Origin: Oscillospiraceae bacterium
GTDB lineage: Bacteria > Bacillota > Clostridia > Oscillospirales > Ruminococcaceae
Assembly (NCBI GenBank): GCA_020054675.1
Contig: JAIHAL010000006.1
Location: forward strand, 1 to 64,000
Direction: 5' to 3'
DNA: 64,000 nt
Under the pieces are notes generated by a model, which did not search any database, was not told the DNA's origin, and saw only the letters and a program-made list of their open reading frames with translations. Positions within the stretch are counted from its first letter, which is position 1. The number at the start of each line of letters is the position of its first letter. Shown here piece after piece: positions 32,973-41,868 of the stretch. Made by a program: the position numbers and the translations under genes.

Positions 32973-34403
32973 ATGACCAATAGTTACGAGAGCCCTTTTT
33001 GCACGAGGTATGCAAGCAAGGAAATGCAGTATATTTTCTCCGCGGATAAAAAATTCACCACTTGGCGCAGACTTTGGGTTGCGCTTGCAAGGGCGGAAAT
33101 GAAGCTTGGGCTTCCGGTTACAGAGGAACAGGTTGCCGAGCTTGAAGCAAATGTTGACAATATTGATTATGAAACTGCCGCAAAACGTGAAAAGGAAGTC
33201 CGCCATGATGTAATGGCCCATGTTTACACTTATGGACTTGCCTGCCCGAAAGCGAAGGGCATAATCCACCTTGGGGCCACTTCATGCTATGTCGGCGACA
33301 ATACGGATATAATCATAATGCGCGATGCAATGAAAGTTGTCAGGAGAAAGCTTATAAACGTAATTGCCCAGCTTTCGGATTTTGCACTTAAATATAAGGA
33401 TATGCCTGCGCTTGCCTATACGCATTTGCAGCCGGCCCAGCTCACCACTGTCGGCAAGAGGGCGACGCTTTGGATTAACGAATTGCTCATGGACCTTGAA
33501 GAGCTTGATTTCAGACTTGAAAATTTAAAGCTTTTGGGTTCAAAGGGCACGACGGGAACTCAGGCTTCATTTATGGAGCTTTTTGAGGGCGACAGCTCAA
33601 AGGTTAAAAAGCTTGAACAAATGATAGCCGAGGAAATGGGCTTTGATGGAGTCGTTCCCGTTTCGGGGCAGACTTATTCGAGAAAAATAGACAGCCAGAT
33701 TGTTTCCACTCTTGGGGGGATTGCCCAAAGCGCAAGCAAGTTTTCAAACGATTTGAGGATACTTCAAAACTTCAAGGAAATTGAGGAGCCGTTCGAGGAG
33801 CATCAGATAGGCTCTTCGGCAATGCCTTATAAGCGCAATCCCATGAGATGCGAAAGGATAACCGCGCTTGCAAGGTATGTGATGATTGATACTTTAAATC
33901 CGGCATTCACCGCAGGAACACAGTGGTTTGAAAGGACGCTTGACGATTCGGCAAACAAGAGGATTTCGGTTGCCGAGGCTTTCCTTGGAACGGATGCTAT
34001 TTTAAATCTCCTTTTGAATGTTACAAACGGACTTGTAGTGCATGAAAAAATAATCAGGGCAAGGATAATGAATGAGCTTCCGTTTATGGCAACGGAAAAC
34101 ATAATGATGTCGGCGGTTAAAAAAGGCGGCGACAGACAGGAACTCCATGAGCGCATAAGGGTTCATTCAATTGCCGCCGGAAAAAGGATAAAGGATGAGG
34201 GCCTTGACAACGATTTGTGCGAAAGAATTCTTGCTGACCCGATGTTTATGATAACAAGGGAAGAAATGGATGCAATAATGAAGCCCGAAAACTTTACCGG
34301 CAGAAGCTCCGAACAGGTGGAGGAATTTATTAAAGATTGCGTCAATCCCATACTGGAAAAGAATAAGGATATCCTTAATGAAAAAGCGGAAATTTCGGTT
34401 TGA
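32973..34403 (+). CDS. purB: Adenylosuccinate lyase
   Basis: The enzyme splits fumarate from SAICAR and from adenylosuccinate in purine synthesis. The fumarase/aspartase superfamily regions are all present: RHDVMAHVYTY, HLGATSCYVGDNTD, THLQPAQLTTVGKR and the signature loop GSSAMPYKRNPMRCER near residue 290. Length, 476, is usual for the PurB type found in Clostridia and eukaryotes. GGAGTTTTCCC precedes the ATG. It stands as a single gene with its own promoter and terminator. Confidence 0.95.
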   Translation: MTNSYESPFCTRYASKEMQYIFSADKKFTTWRRLWVALARAEMKLGLPVTEEQVAELEANVDNIDYETAAKREKEVRHDVMAHVYTYGLACPKAKGIIHLGATSCYVGDNTDIIIMRDAMKVVRRKLINVIAQLSDFALKYKDMPALAYTHLQPAQLTTVGKRATLWINELLMDLEELDFRLENLKLLGSKGTTGTQASFMELFEGDSSKVKKLEQMIAEEMGFDGVVPVSGQTYSRKIDSQIVSTLGGIAQSASKFSNDLRILQNFKEIEEPFEEHQIGSSAMPYKRNPMRCERITALARYVMIDTLNPAFTAGTQWFERTLDDSANKRISVAEAFLGTDAILNLLLNVTNGLVVHEKIIRARIMNELPFMATENIMMSAVKKGGDRQELHERIRVHSIAAGKRIKDEGLDNDLCERILADPMFMITREEMDAIMKPENFTGRSSEQVEEFIKDCVNPILEKNKDILNEKAEISV

Positions 34404-34411
34404 TTTGTTTA

Positions 34412-34450
34412 GCAAAAATGCAGGATAAACAGTTTCCTGCATTTTTGCCT
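34412..34450 (+). terminator. Terminator after purB
   Basis: GCAAAAATGCAGGA (34412-34425) pairs perfectly with 34435-34448. Confidence 0.85.
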
Positions 34451-34459
34451 TTAAAACTA

Positions 34460-34488
34460 TTGACAAGCTTTTTTCAAAATAATATAAT
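34460..34488 (+). promoter_or_regulatory. Perfect consensus promoter for secDF
   Basis: TTGACA (34460-34465), a 17-base spacer and TATAAT (34483-34488). The leader to the GTG at 34562 is about 65 bases. Confidence 0.85.
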
Positions 34489-34561
34489 TAATAAGTGATT
34501 GCCGATTTTAGCAAAGGCGAGAGAAAAGTCCGGAAGATTTCGGACATTAGGAGGATTAAAG

Positions 34562-35956
34562 GTGAAAAAAATTACAAAGCCTGTTTTTTTTATTGTGCTT
34601 TTTGTAATAATGTTTTTTACTGTATCGCAGTTTTTCGGGATAAGCACCCAGTACGGCGATATTAAGACTACATATATAAAAAGCCTTTCCGATATCCGTT
34701 GGGGTATTGATATCCGCGGAGGGGTTGATGTTACATTTACCCCGCCGGAGGGAACCGACGCAACGGATGCCCAAATGGATTCCGCAAAGGAAGTAATTAC
34801 GCAAAGGCTTATAACCCTTGGCATTGTGGACAGCGAATGCTATGTTGACTATAAAAAGGATAGGATAATAGTGCGTTTCCCGTGGAAATCGGATGAAACC
34901 GATTTTGACCCGGAAGAGGCCGTAAAGGAACTTGGCGAAACCGCACTCCTTACTTTCAGGGAAGGCTATGAAGTGGATGAAAATAACCTCCCGACAGGCG
35001 TTACAAAGGAAAATATAATCCTTGAAGGCAAGGACGTTTCAACGGCTTATGCCACCACAAACGAAAATAATGAGTATGTGGTTGCGCTTGAACTTTCTGA
35101 TGACGGCGCAAAGAAATTTTCAGAGGCAACCAAAAGGCTTTACCAGTCAAAGGGCGTAATTTCAATCTGGATGGATGAAACGGCAATTTCGCATCCGACG
35201 GTAAATGCTTGGATTCAAAACGGAAAGGCAACCATTGAGGGAAACTTTACCGCTGAAAGCGCAAAAGAGCTTGCAGATAAAATCAATTCCGGCGCGCTTC
35301 CGTTTAAGCTTGTGACATCAAGCTTCAGCACGATAACTCCAACTCTTGGCCTTGGCGCAAGGGATGCAATGCTTCTTTCCGCTGTTATTGCATTTGTGCT
35401 TATTTCAATATTTATGGTAGCTTATTATAGACTTTCCGGATTTGTTGCCGTTATAGCGCTTATTGGACAGATAGGCGGTATGTTTGCGGTTGTTTCGGGA
35501 TATTTTGGATTTATGAACAGCTCGACGCTTACCATCCCCGGAATAGCGGGTATAATCCTTTCAATAGGTATGGGCGTTGACGCGAACATCATTACCGCCG
35601 AAAGAATCAAGGAAGAACTGCGTGCAGGAAAAACCCTTGACGGCGCAATAGATTCCGGTTATGACAGAGGATTCAGCGCTATTTTTGACGGAAACATTAC
35701 GGTGGTAATTGTTGCCGTAATCCTTATGGGCGCTTTCGGAACTCCGGACAGCTTTTTTGCAAAAGCACTCAACTGGATTTTCTTCATGTTCGGCCCATCC
35801 ACAACGGGAACGATTTACTCTTTCGGATATACACTCCTCTCCGGCGTGGTATTCAACTTTATAATGGGTGTTACCGCTTCAAGACTTATGCTTACATCGC
35901 TTTCAAAGTTTAAGTTTTTGAGGAATCCGGTGCTGTACGGAGGTAAAAAACAATGA
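34562..35956 (+). CDS. secD: Protein translocase subunit SecD
   Basis: SecD works with SecF and SecYEG, using the proton gradient to pull exported proteins across the membrane. After one N-terminal helix the protein has DIRWGIDIRGGVDVTFTPPE (the D1 motif), a large extracytoplasmic domain and five C-terminal membrane helices with GMGVDANIITAERIKEEL, the conserved D4 motif. The GTG at 34562 follows TTAGGAGGA; the earlier ATG at 34499 would add a hydrophilic stretch that overlaps the leader. The product has 464 residues. It overlaps secF by four bases. Confidence 0.95.
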   Translation: MKKITKPVFFIVLFVIMFFTVSQFFGISTQYGDIKTTYIKSLSDIRWGIDIRGGVDVTFTPPEGTDATDAQMDSAKEVITQRLITLGIVDSECYVDYKKDRIIVRFPWKSDETDFDPEEAVKELGETALLTFREGYEVDENNLPTGVTKENIILEGKDVSTAYATTNENNEYVVALELSDDGAKKFSEATKRLYQSKGVISIWMDETAISHPTVNAWIQNGKATIEGNFTAESAKELADKINSGALPFKLVTSSFSTITPTLGLGARDAMLLSAVIAFVLISIFMVAYYRLSGFVAVIALIGQIGGMFAVVSGYFGFMNSSTLTIPGIAGIILSIGMGVDANIITAERIKEELRAGKTLDGAIDSGYDRGFSAIFDGNITVVIVAVILMGAFGTPDSFFAKALNWIFFMFGPSTTGTIYSFGYTLLSGVVFNFIMGVTASRLMLTSLSKFKFLRNPVLYGGKKQ

Positions 35957-36879
35957 TAAGATTTGATTTTATAAAAAACAGCAAATTTTATTTTGCCATA
36001 TCGCTTTCTCTTATTGCCCTTGCATTTATTTTTACCGCTGTTTTCGGAGTAAAGCTTGATATTGAATTTAAGGGCGGAACCATTGTAAAGTATTCTTATG
36101 ACGGGGAAATATCCGCTGACGAATTTGACGCGAACGCCGAAAAAATACTTGGTCAGAGCATTGATGTAACACAGGGTGAAGATTTTACAAGCCATAAAAA
36201 AACAATTCAAATTTCACTTGTATCGGAAAGCGGACTTACTGCCGATAAGCAGTTTGAACTTACAAAATCGCTTAAAGAAACCTACTTAGCAAATAACCTT
36301 GAACTTGTTTCTTCAAGTGACGTAAATCCTTCTTCCGGACGCGATTTCTTTAATAAATGCCTTGTAGCTGTTGCAGCCGCATCGCTTTTAATCATCCTTT
36401 ACATCGCTTGGAGATTTAAGAGGATAAGCGGATGGTCTGCCGGAGTTATGGCAGTTGTTGCGCTTTTGCATGACATTTTAATGGTTTATGCGACGTTCGT
36501 AATTTTCAGAATACCGATTAACGCCAATTTTATGGCGGTAGTGCTTACGATACTTGGATATTCAATCAACGACACCATAGTTATTTACGACAGAATCCGT
36601 GAAAACAAAAAGATTATGCCAAAATCCACAAGCACAAGGGAACTTGTAAACGTAAGCATAAACCAATCCCTTGGACGCTCAATAAATACATCTCTTTGCA
36701 CAGTTACTTCAACAATTGTTGTGTCAATTATCGCATTGATTTTCGGGGTAGAATCTATTTTAAGCTTTTCTTTCCCAATGACGATAGGAATTATTTCCGG
36801 TGTATATTCATCCATATGCATAGCAGGCCCGCTGTGGGTGCTTTGGAAAGAAAGAAAGCCGTCTAAGAAATCAAAATAA
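35953..36879 (+). CDS. secF: Protein translocase subunit SecF
   Basis: SecF is the smaller partner of SecD. It has an N-terminal helix, the motif LDIEFKGGTIVKYSYDG, an extracytoplasmic domain, and five helices with LGYSINDTIVIYDRIRENK near residue 210 and SLGRSINTSLCTV. It starts inside the secD stop (ATGA overlap), so translation is coupled. The length, 308, is normal. Confidence 0.95.
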   Translation: MIRFDFIKNSKFYFAISLSLIALAFIFTAVFGVKLDIEFKGGTIVKYSYDGEISADEFDANAEKILGQSIDVTQGEDFTSHKKTIQISLVSESGLTADKQFELTKSLKETYLANNLELVSSSDVNPSSGRDFFNKCLVAVAAASLLIILYIAWRFKRISGWSAGVMAVVALLHDILMVYATFVIFRIPINANFMAVVLTILGYSINDTIVIYDRIRENKKIMPKSTSTRELVNVSINQSLGRSINTSLCTVTSTIVVSIIALIFGVESILSFSFPMTIGIISGVYSSICIAGPLWVLWKERKPSKKSK

Positions 36880-36883
36880 TGAA

Positions 36884-36913
36884 AATAAGCACCTTTACAG
36901 GGTGCTTATTCTT
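36884..36913 (+). terminator. Hairpin after secF
   Basis: AATAAGCACC (36884-36893) pairs with GGTGCTTATT (36901-36910) and is followed by a short T-rich tail. The next gene starts only 20 bases later, so read-through is likely. Confidence 0.7.
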
Positions 36914-36931
36914 TAATTAACGGAGGATTTT

Positions 36932-37732
36932 ATGGAAGCAGGGATATCGACAGCTTGTTTTTATCCGGAATATGTTGAAAATGCCGTTTTGTTTTTGGCG
37001 GAAAACGGGGCAAGGAATATTGAAATTTTTATAAATTCCGATTGCGAGTTAAAAAAAGACTTTATTTGTGATATAAAGAAAAAAATTGATGATTTCGGGA
37101 TAAAAGTTGCCTCTCTGCATCCTTTTACCTGCGGGATAGAGCCTATGATGTTTTTTACCCCATATGAGCGCAGATTTTATGACATCTTGGATTATTACAA
37201 AAAGTATTTTAATGCAATGAATATACTCGGAGGGAAAATATTTGTTTTCCACGGCAATAAGCCGCAAAATTATTTTGAGGACGAAAGGTATTTTGAAAGG
37301 TTTGCAAAGCTTTTTGAAACCGGCAGAGAGTTTGGAATTACCGTTGCGCAGGAAAATGTGGAACGCTGCGTAAGCGGAAAGCTTTCGTTTTTAAAGAAGA
37401 TGGCCGATTATCTTGGCGATGCGGCAAATTTTGTGCTTGATGTAAAACAAACAGTGCGTTCCGGCGAGAATGTGTTTGATTATTTAAATGAGCTTGGGAA
37501 CAAAATAATTCATGTCCATTATTCCGAAAACGGCAGGAGAGGAGATTGCCTGCCGTTTGGAACGGGTGATTTTGACCGTTCGGCTTTTTTAAAAAAACTG
37601 AAGGAACTTAATTTTCAAGGAAGTGTAATCCTTGAACTTTACAGGGAAAATTACAGCGATTATGATTTTCTTATAAAAAATTATTTTGAGCTTCAAGAAG
37701 CAGTAAAAACATCCGCTCTCAAACAGCATTGA
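36932..37732 (+). CDS. Sugar phosphate isomerase/epimerase family protein (TIM barrel)
   Basis: The 266-residue protein belongs to the xylose isomerase-like/AP endonuclease 2 superfamily. It has a TIM barrel pattern with GISTACFY at strand 1, VASLHPFT, FVFHGNKPQN, VAQENVER, FVLDVKQT, IIHVHYSE and VILELYRENY at successive strands. His, Glu and Asp residues at the strand ends fit a metal site. The superfamily includes sugar epimerases and inosose dehydratases; the substrate cannot be told. CGGAGGATT precedes the ATG. It converges on pyrE across a shared terminator. Confidence 0.82.
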   Translation: MEAGISTACFYPEYVENAVLFLAENGARNIEIFINSDCELKKDFICDIKKKIDDFGIKVASLHPFTCGIEPMMFFTPYERRFYDILDYYKKYFNAMNILGGKIFVFHGNKPQNYFEDERYFERFAKLFETGREFGITVAQENVERCVSGKLSFLKKMADYLGDAANFVLDVKQTVRSGENVFDYLNELGNKIIHVHYSENGRRGDCLPFGTGDFDRSAFLKKLKELNFQGSVILELYRENYSDYDFLIKNYFELQEAVKTSALKQH

Positions 37733-37746
37733 GAGCGGATGTTTTT
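37705..37746. terminator. Bidirectional terminator between the TIM-barrel gene and pyrE
   Basis: AAAAACATCCGCTCTC (37705-37720) pairs perfectly with 37731-37746. The arms reach into the ends of both genes. Confidence 0.9.
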
Positions 37747-38402
37747 TAATATTCCACACCGTAATTTTTTCTGTATTCAAGCATTTGGTCAAGGTGTTCT
37801 TTTCCTTCAACAGTTCCGGAACGGATGGCTTCGATTATGTCGGCAACGGTAACTATCGGATATACCTTTATGCCGAATTCATTGTAGACTTCCTGAACCG
37901 CGGAAAGATTGCCCTGCCCTTTTTCCATTCTGTCAACGGAAATAACCATGCCGGAAATGTCAATATCGGCGGCTGCTTTAAGGATGGGGAGGACCTGCCT
38001 TATTGCCGTGCCTGCGGTTATTACGTCCTCTATTATGACGACTTTTTCGCCGTTTGAAAGCTGCTTGCCGACGATAACTCCGCCCTCGCCGTGGTCTTTT
38101 GCCTCTTTTCTGTCAAAGCAGTAGTTTACGTCCATGCCGTATTTGTTGTAAAGCGCAACCGAACATGCAACGGCAAGAGGGATTCCCTTGTATGCCGGCC
38201 CGAACAAAGTTTCAACGGGGATATTATTTTCCTTTATGCAGCGGGCATAAAATTCGCCAAGCTTTGCAAGCTGTGCGCCGGTCTTGTAGTTTCCGGTGTT
38301 GATAAAATACGGAGCCTTTCTTCCGCTTTTAAGAGTGAATTCGCCAAATCTTAAAACTCCGCAATCCACCATGAATTTAATAAATTCCTCTTTATATCCC
38401 AT
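37746..38402 (-). CDS. pyrE: Orotate phosphoribosyltransferase
   Basis: The enzyme makes orotidine 5'-phosphate from orotate and PRPP in pyrimidine synthesis. FGEFTLKSGRKAPYF near residue 20, the GPAYKGIPLA loop and the PRPP-binding motif VVIIEDVITAGTAIRQ (about residues 120-135) are intact. The length of 218 is usual. AAGGAGCAAAATT precedes the ATG. It stands alone here rather than with other pyr genes. Confidence 0.95.
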   Translation of the reverse strand: MGYKEEFIKFMVDCGVLRFGEFTLKSGRKAPYFINTGNYKTGAQLAKLGEFYARCIKENNIPVETLFGPAYKGIPLAVACSVALYNKYGMDVNYCFDRKEAKDHGEGGVIVGKQLSNGEKVVIIEDVITAGTAIRQVLPILKAAADIDISGMVISVDRMEKGQGNLSAVQEVYNEFGIKVYPIVTVADIIEAIRSGTVEGKEHLDQMLEYRKNYGVEY

Positions 38403-38470
38403 AATTTTGCTCCTTTTTTAATTTGTAAAAATAGTGTACCACAAAACCGCAGTAAAATCAACCGCGATGA

Positions 38471-38499
38471 TTGACATTGCATTTAAATTATGATAAAAT
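38471..38499 (+). promoter_or_regulatory. Promoter for tRNA-Leu(UAG)
   Basis: TTGACA (38471-38476), a 17-base spacer and TAAAAT (38494-38499), ending 18 bases before the tRNA. Confidence 0.75.
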
Positions 38500-38517
38500 T
38501 ATTTAGTTATAAAACTT

Positions 38518-38601
38518 GCGGATGTGGCGGAATTGGCAGACGCGCCAGACTTAGGATCTGGTGGGCTTCCCGTGAGTGTTCAAGTCACTTCATCCGCACC
38601 A
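38518..38601 (+). tRNA. tRNA-Leu, anticodon UAG
   Basis: The acceptor stem pairs GCGGATG with CATCCGC, followed by discriminator A and an encoded CCA (38599-38601). The anticodon arm is CCAGA-CTTAGGA-TCTGG, giving anticodon UAG. The long variable arm typical of leucine tRNAs is present, and the T-arm reads GTTCAAGTC. The 84-nucleotide length fits a class II tRNA. Confidence 0.96.
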
Positions 38602-38628
38602 GGCAGGGTGAACCTGCATTTAAATTTG

Positions 38629-38664
38629 CGCCTCCATGATAGTGGGGGCGATTTATTTTTGTTT
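38629..38664 (+). terminator. Terminator after tRNA-Leu(UAG)
   Basis: CGCCTCC (38629-38635) pairs with GGGGGCG (38644-38650), with one G-U pair, followed by a T-rich tail. Confidence 0.7.
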
Positions 38665-38676
38665 GATTGATAAAAC

Positions 38677-38716
38677 AAAAAAGCTTTAAATACCATTTGG
38701 GTATTTAAAGCTTTTT
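38677..38716 (-). terminator. Terminator after tRNA-Leu(CAA)
   Basis: AAGCTTTAAATAC (38681-38693) pairs with GTATTTAAAGCTT (38701-38713), flanked by A and T runs on both sides. It can end transcripts from either direction between the two converging tRNA genes. Confidence 0.75.
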
Positions 38717-38723
38717 AAATATA

Positions 38724-38810
38724 TGGTGCCGGTGGTCGGGGTCGAACCGACACGGTATCGCTACCACGGGATTTTGAGTCCCGCACGTCTGCCAATTCCA
38801 TCACACCGGC
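38724..38810 (-). tRNA. tRNA-Leu, anticodon CAA
   Basis: On the minus strand the acceptor stem pairs GCCGGTG with CACCGGC, then A and an encoded CCA. The anticodon arm CGGGA-CTCAAAA-TCCCG gives anticodon CAA. There is a long variable arm, and the T-loop is GGTTCGACCC. The length of 87 nucleotides is normal for a class II tRNA. Confidence 0.95.
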
Positions 38811-38863
38811 CCTTAGCAAACCGCTAAATTATTATATCACTTTTTGCGACTCATGTCAATACG

Positions 38864-39151
38864 TTATTTCAAGACATTGATAAAAATATTTTTAAAAAAG
38901 AATGCAGAAGAGGCAGCATTTGTTGCGTTTGTAAACGTGGTGTCAACTTGCACAAGAAAATACCACATGACTGCCACAAAAAGAACTGCAAACAAGAGGA
39001 ATAAAATTATTGCAAGAACTATTTTAAGCTTTTCTTCAATTATAACCGGATATTTTATAACCTCTCCGTTAGAGTTGGGGTCGCCATTGAGAAGAACTTC
39101 GGTTTCCTGTCCTTTCTTTTTGCTTTTTGCTTTTTTATTTTTTTTAGCCAA
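38864..39151 (-). CDS. Small single-pass membrane protein, unknown
   Basis: I do not recognise this protein. From the TTG at 39151 (AAAGGCGGTG six bases upstream) it begins with a Lys-rich stretch (AKKNKKAKSKKKGQ), continues with a polar segment (LLNGDPNSNGEVIKYP) and one hydrophobic helix (LKIVLAIILFLLFAVLFVAV). The short outer tail ends at FKNIFINVLK. An ATG at 39181 in the same frame would add ten residues but overlaps the ribosome site. The gene lies just upstream of tRNA-Leu(CAA) on the same strand, about 50 bases away. Confidence 0.65.
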   Translation of the reverse strand: MAKKNKKAKSKKKGQETEVLLNGDPNSNGEVIKYPVIIEEKLKIVLAIILFLLFAVLFVAVMWYFLVQVDTTFTNATNAASSAFFFKNIFINVLK

Positions 39152-39240
39152 AAGAAACACCGCCTTTACATTATGATACATTAATTATATCATTTTTACG
39201 AATTTTGTCAATAAGATTAATATTTTATCACAAAATCCCA

Positions 39241-39906
39241 TCAGTCAATAAAAATCAAATCGTCAAAAAGGGCATGAAATTGCGGAGGGATTACCTTGTT
39301 TATATGATATTTCCCAAAAAACCAGCGCTTGAACCTGCATTTTGATTTAAGGATGTCAAAATAAGCGTTCATTTCGGTTTTGGTTTCCCTGCGGATGGAC
39401 AAAAATTCATTAAGCGAGGCGGGAGGTTCATGCGTAATTATGTAATCCACAATGTTTCCGCTTTGTTCAAGATTTTTTTCACAGCGTTTTATTTCTTCGG
39501 CACTGACGGCTTCTTCTTTCCACCATGTGTTTGATTCGCGCCTTATGTCAATGTCATCGCTGTGACCCCCGCCGAAAGCAAGGATTTTTCTGTCGCCAAG
39601 GGTATAAATATATCCCCTTTGCAGATAAACCAGTTTTCCGGAGATTATTTTTGCTTTTCCGCCGTTCCAGTCGGTTTCTTCGTATTGTTTTAAAAGCCCG
39701 TAATTTTCATGGCAGCCATCCACAAACAAGACGTTGTATTTAAGTTTTCCTATTTTCTTTAAGATTCTTTTTTCTTTTTTGGAACCGTCCCAAATAAATC
39801 CAAAGTCCCCGCAGATAATTAAATAATCACCTTTTTTAAGGCGATTAAGCTTTTTGTTTTTAAATCTTGAAAAATCCGCATGCATATCGCCCGTAATGCA
39901 AATCAT
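39241..39906 (-). CDS. Calcineurin-like metallophosphoesterase
   Basis: The binuclear metal site motifs are present in order: GDMHADFSRF (residues 6-15, in place of D-x-H), ICGDFGFIWDG around 31-41 (GD), DGCHEN near 63 (GNH-like), ITHEPPA near 158 (H), and FGKYHINKVI (GH-like, with Gly replaced by Lys) near 197. The family hydrolyses phosphoesters of nucleotides, proteins or lipids; the target is unknown. GGAAGGG precedes the ATG. The gene is alone, flanked by a membrane protein and a GH88. Confidence 0.82.
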   Translation of the reverse strand: MICITGDMHADFSRFKNKKLNRLKKGDYLIICGDFGFIWDGSKKEKRILKKIGKLKYNVLFVDGCHENYGLLKQYEETDWNGGKAKIISGKLVYLQRGYIYTLGDRKILAFGGGHSDDIDIRRESNTWWKEEAVSAEEIKRCEKNLEQSGNIVDYIITHEPPASLNEFLSIRRETKTEMNAYFDILKSKCRFKRWFFGKYHINKVIPPQFHALFDDLIFID

Positions 39907-40023
39907 CGAACCGACCCTTCCTTTCCATGCTAAATTATTTTAACACAGTTGCGCCGAAAGGTAAAGCGTTTTTGCGCGAAAAATAAAAATTGCCGGCATG
40001 TTTTTCACATAGCCGGCAATAAT

Positions 40024-41163
40024 TTACCAAATTAAAAAATCCTTTTCAAGAAGCCTTAAAATTCCCTCGATAAAGAAATAATCCCCGTATATTATCGGAA
40101 CCTCAAAATCTCCGCCGCGTCCGTGATAGGATGCCACACCGTTTCCGACAATGGAATCGAAATCAATATCCCAGTTGCAGAATTTCTTTTCCGTTGCCTT
40201 TAAGATGTTTACCGCCGCATTTATGTATAACGGCTTTTCAAATTCGCCGACGTGCTCGGCAATTTCAAGCATTCCGCAGGCGGCGCATACTCCGGCTGTC
40301 GAGTCAAATATTACAGGCTCCGCAGGCGCCCTGAAATCAACCAGCGGCAAAAATCCTGTACCTGATACGTTTGCGATAAAGTAATGTGCAATCTTCTTTG
40401 CAGTATCAAGATAAACCTGATTTTTGGTATGTGCATAGCTTAATGCAAAGCCGTAAACTGCCCATGCCTGTCCTCTTGACCATGAGGAGCCGGGAGCATA
40501 GCCTTGGCCTCCGGGAGCTTCAAGCAATTCTCCGTTTTCCGGATTTAAAATTCCTATGTGGTTGCATGAGCCGTCCGCTCGTACAAGCTTTTCCATTGCG
40601 GTATTTGCATGGTCCGTGGCAATGTAAAGGAAACGGGGGTCTTTTTGTTCATTTGAAGCCCAGTAGAGCAGAGGGATGTTCATCATGCAGTCGATGATTA
40701 TCCATCCTGTGCAGTCGCCGTTCCATGCGCGGATGAATTTTCCGTGCGGATTGTATCTTCCGGCAAGGATGTTTGCCGCGTGAAGCCCGTTTGTCCTTGC
40801 TTCTTTGCTGCCGGTAAGACGGTAATCCGCAACGCTTGAATGAAGCCACATAAATCCCACGTCATGGTGCAGCTCAATGTAGCCTTCCAAGGCCCTGTCA
40901 AGCTTTTTCCCGACTGCTCTTGCGGTATTTTTGTACTTTTCATCTTCGGTTGCATGGTACATCTGCCAGAGCATTCCTGCCCAGAAGCCGTTTGTCCACC
41001 AGTAGATATCCTTTTCCGCCATGTCATGGACGTATTTTCCGTTTTCTGAGATATACGGGATTTTATCGCCAATCCTCAGGCACTCTGCATCCATTTTTGC
41101 AAGGATTTTGGAATAGGTTTCTTCAAGCCATTTTTTAGTTTCGGAATCAAATTCGTACTTCAT
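40024..41163 (-). CDS. GH88 family unsaturated glucuronyl hydrolase
   Basis: The 379-residue protein has the (alpha/alpha)6 barrel of GH88: YWWTNGFWAGMLWQMYHATED near residue 55, HHDVGFMWLHS with the first catalytic Asp near residue 100, AWNGDCTGWIIIDCMMNIPLL with the second, and SSWSRGQAWAVYGFALSY. These enzymes hydrate and open the unsaturated uronic acid left by polysaccharide lyases on glycosaminoglycan or pectin fragments. No signal peptide is present, so it acts inside the cell. AAAGGAGCGTC precedes the ATG. No lyase gene is in the window. Confidence 0.9.
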   Translation of the reverse strand: MKYEFDSETKKWLEETYSKILAKMDAECLRIGDKIPYISENGKYVHDMAEKDIYWWTNGFWAGMLWQMYHATEDEKYKNTARAVGKKLDRALEGYIELHHDVGFMWLHSSVADYRLTGSKEARTNGLHAANILAGRYNPHGKFIRAWNGDCTGWIIIDCMMNIPLLYWASNEQKDPRFLYIATDHANTAMEKLVRADGSCNHIGILNPENGELLEAPGGQGYAPGSSWSRGQAWAVYGFALSYAHTKNQVYLDTAKKIAHYFIANVSGTGFLPLVDFRAPAEPVIFDSTAGVCAACGMLEIAEHVGEFEKPLYINAAVNILKATEKKFCNWDIDFDSIVGNGVASYHGRGGDFEVPIIYGDYFFIEGILRLLEKDFLIW

Positions 41164-41403
41164 TTTGACGCTCCTTTATATTTAAATTGCTGTTAAAGAG
41201 ATTATACACTAAAATAAATTATTTTAAAATGGCAAAAATTCATTTTTTATGTTTATTTTTTATTTTGGTGCAAAGATATTATATTGCTTTTGCAATTTCT
41301 TTTAAAGTCCGAAAATCAATTTTAATAGCGATTGTTGATTTTTGAATAAAAAAAGGCAACTTATTCTTGTTGAAGTCATATTATGTAAAAAGGAGGTTTT
41401 GCG

Positions 41404-41820
41404 ATGAACGGAAATTTTGACTACAATAACATTGAAAAGCTTTATCCGGATATTTATGAAAAGGTAAAGCCTTATATAGACGATATTTTAAGCCGTCTTG
41501 ACAAAAATCAAATTGATGAGGAAACTTTTGAACAAATAGTAAGGGATATTTTAATCCGCAGCGGGCTTTGGGGCATGATGCAACCATATTCAATGCCGTC
41601 AAGCTCAGTTCAGGATGATTTGCCTGTGCAGCTTAATTTCGGACCGTTTGGAGGATATTGGGGGCAGGGATTTGGACCGTGGTGGTGGAACAATAACCGC
41701 CGCAGACGCAGATGGCCTCCGTATTATCCTCCATGCAGGAATTGCCGCCTGACCCCGGAGGATATTATAAGGATTCTTCTTATTCAAAGGCTTTGGGGCG
41801 GATATACTCCATATTTTTAA
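41404..41820 (+). CDS. Trp/Gly/Tyr-rich small protein, possible coat component
   Basis: I do not recognise this 138-residue protein. The first 60 residues are helical and acidic (EKLYPDIYEKVKPYIDDILS). The middle is unusual: FGPFGGYWGQGFGPWWWNNN, then RRRRRWPPYYPPCRNC. The end is amphipathic, LTPEDIIRILLIQRLWGGYT. Tyr/Gly/Arg/Pro-rich patches of this kind are common in spore coat and other cross-linked surface proteins of Firmicutes, so a coat role is possible but unproven. AAAAAGGAGGTT is a very strong ribosome site. A terminator follows directly. Confidence 0.75.
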   Translation: MNGNFDYNNIEKLYPDIYEKVKPYIDDILSRLDKNQIDEETFEQIVRDILIRSGLWGMMQPYSMPSSSVQDDLPVQLNFGPFGGYWGQGFGPWWWNNNRRRRRWPPYYPPCRNCRLTPEDIIRILLIQRLWGGYTPYF

Positions 41821-41825
41821 CAGTT

Positions 41826-41868
41826 CTAAAAAGCGGCCGGATAAATGGAAAATTCGGCCGCTTTTTAG
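41826..41868 (+). terminator. Terminator after the Trp/Gly-rich gene
   Basis: CTAAAAAGCGGCCG (41826-41839) pairs perfectly with 41855-41868. Confidence 0.9.

Noticed and set aside
41344-41384. Sporulation sigma factor promoter before the Trp/Gly-rich gene
   Set aside because: CATATTA resembles some -10 elements, but no matching -35 element stands at the right distance.
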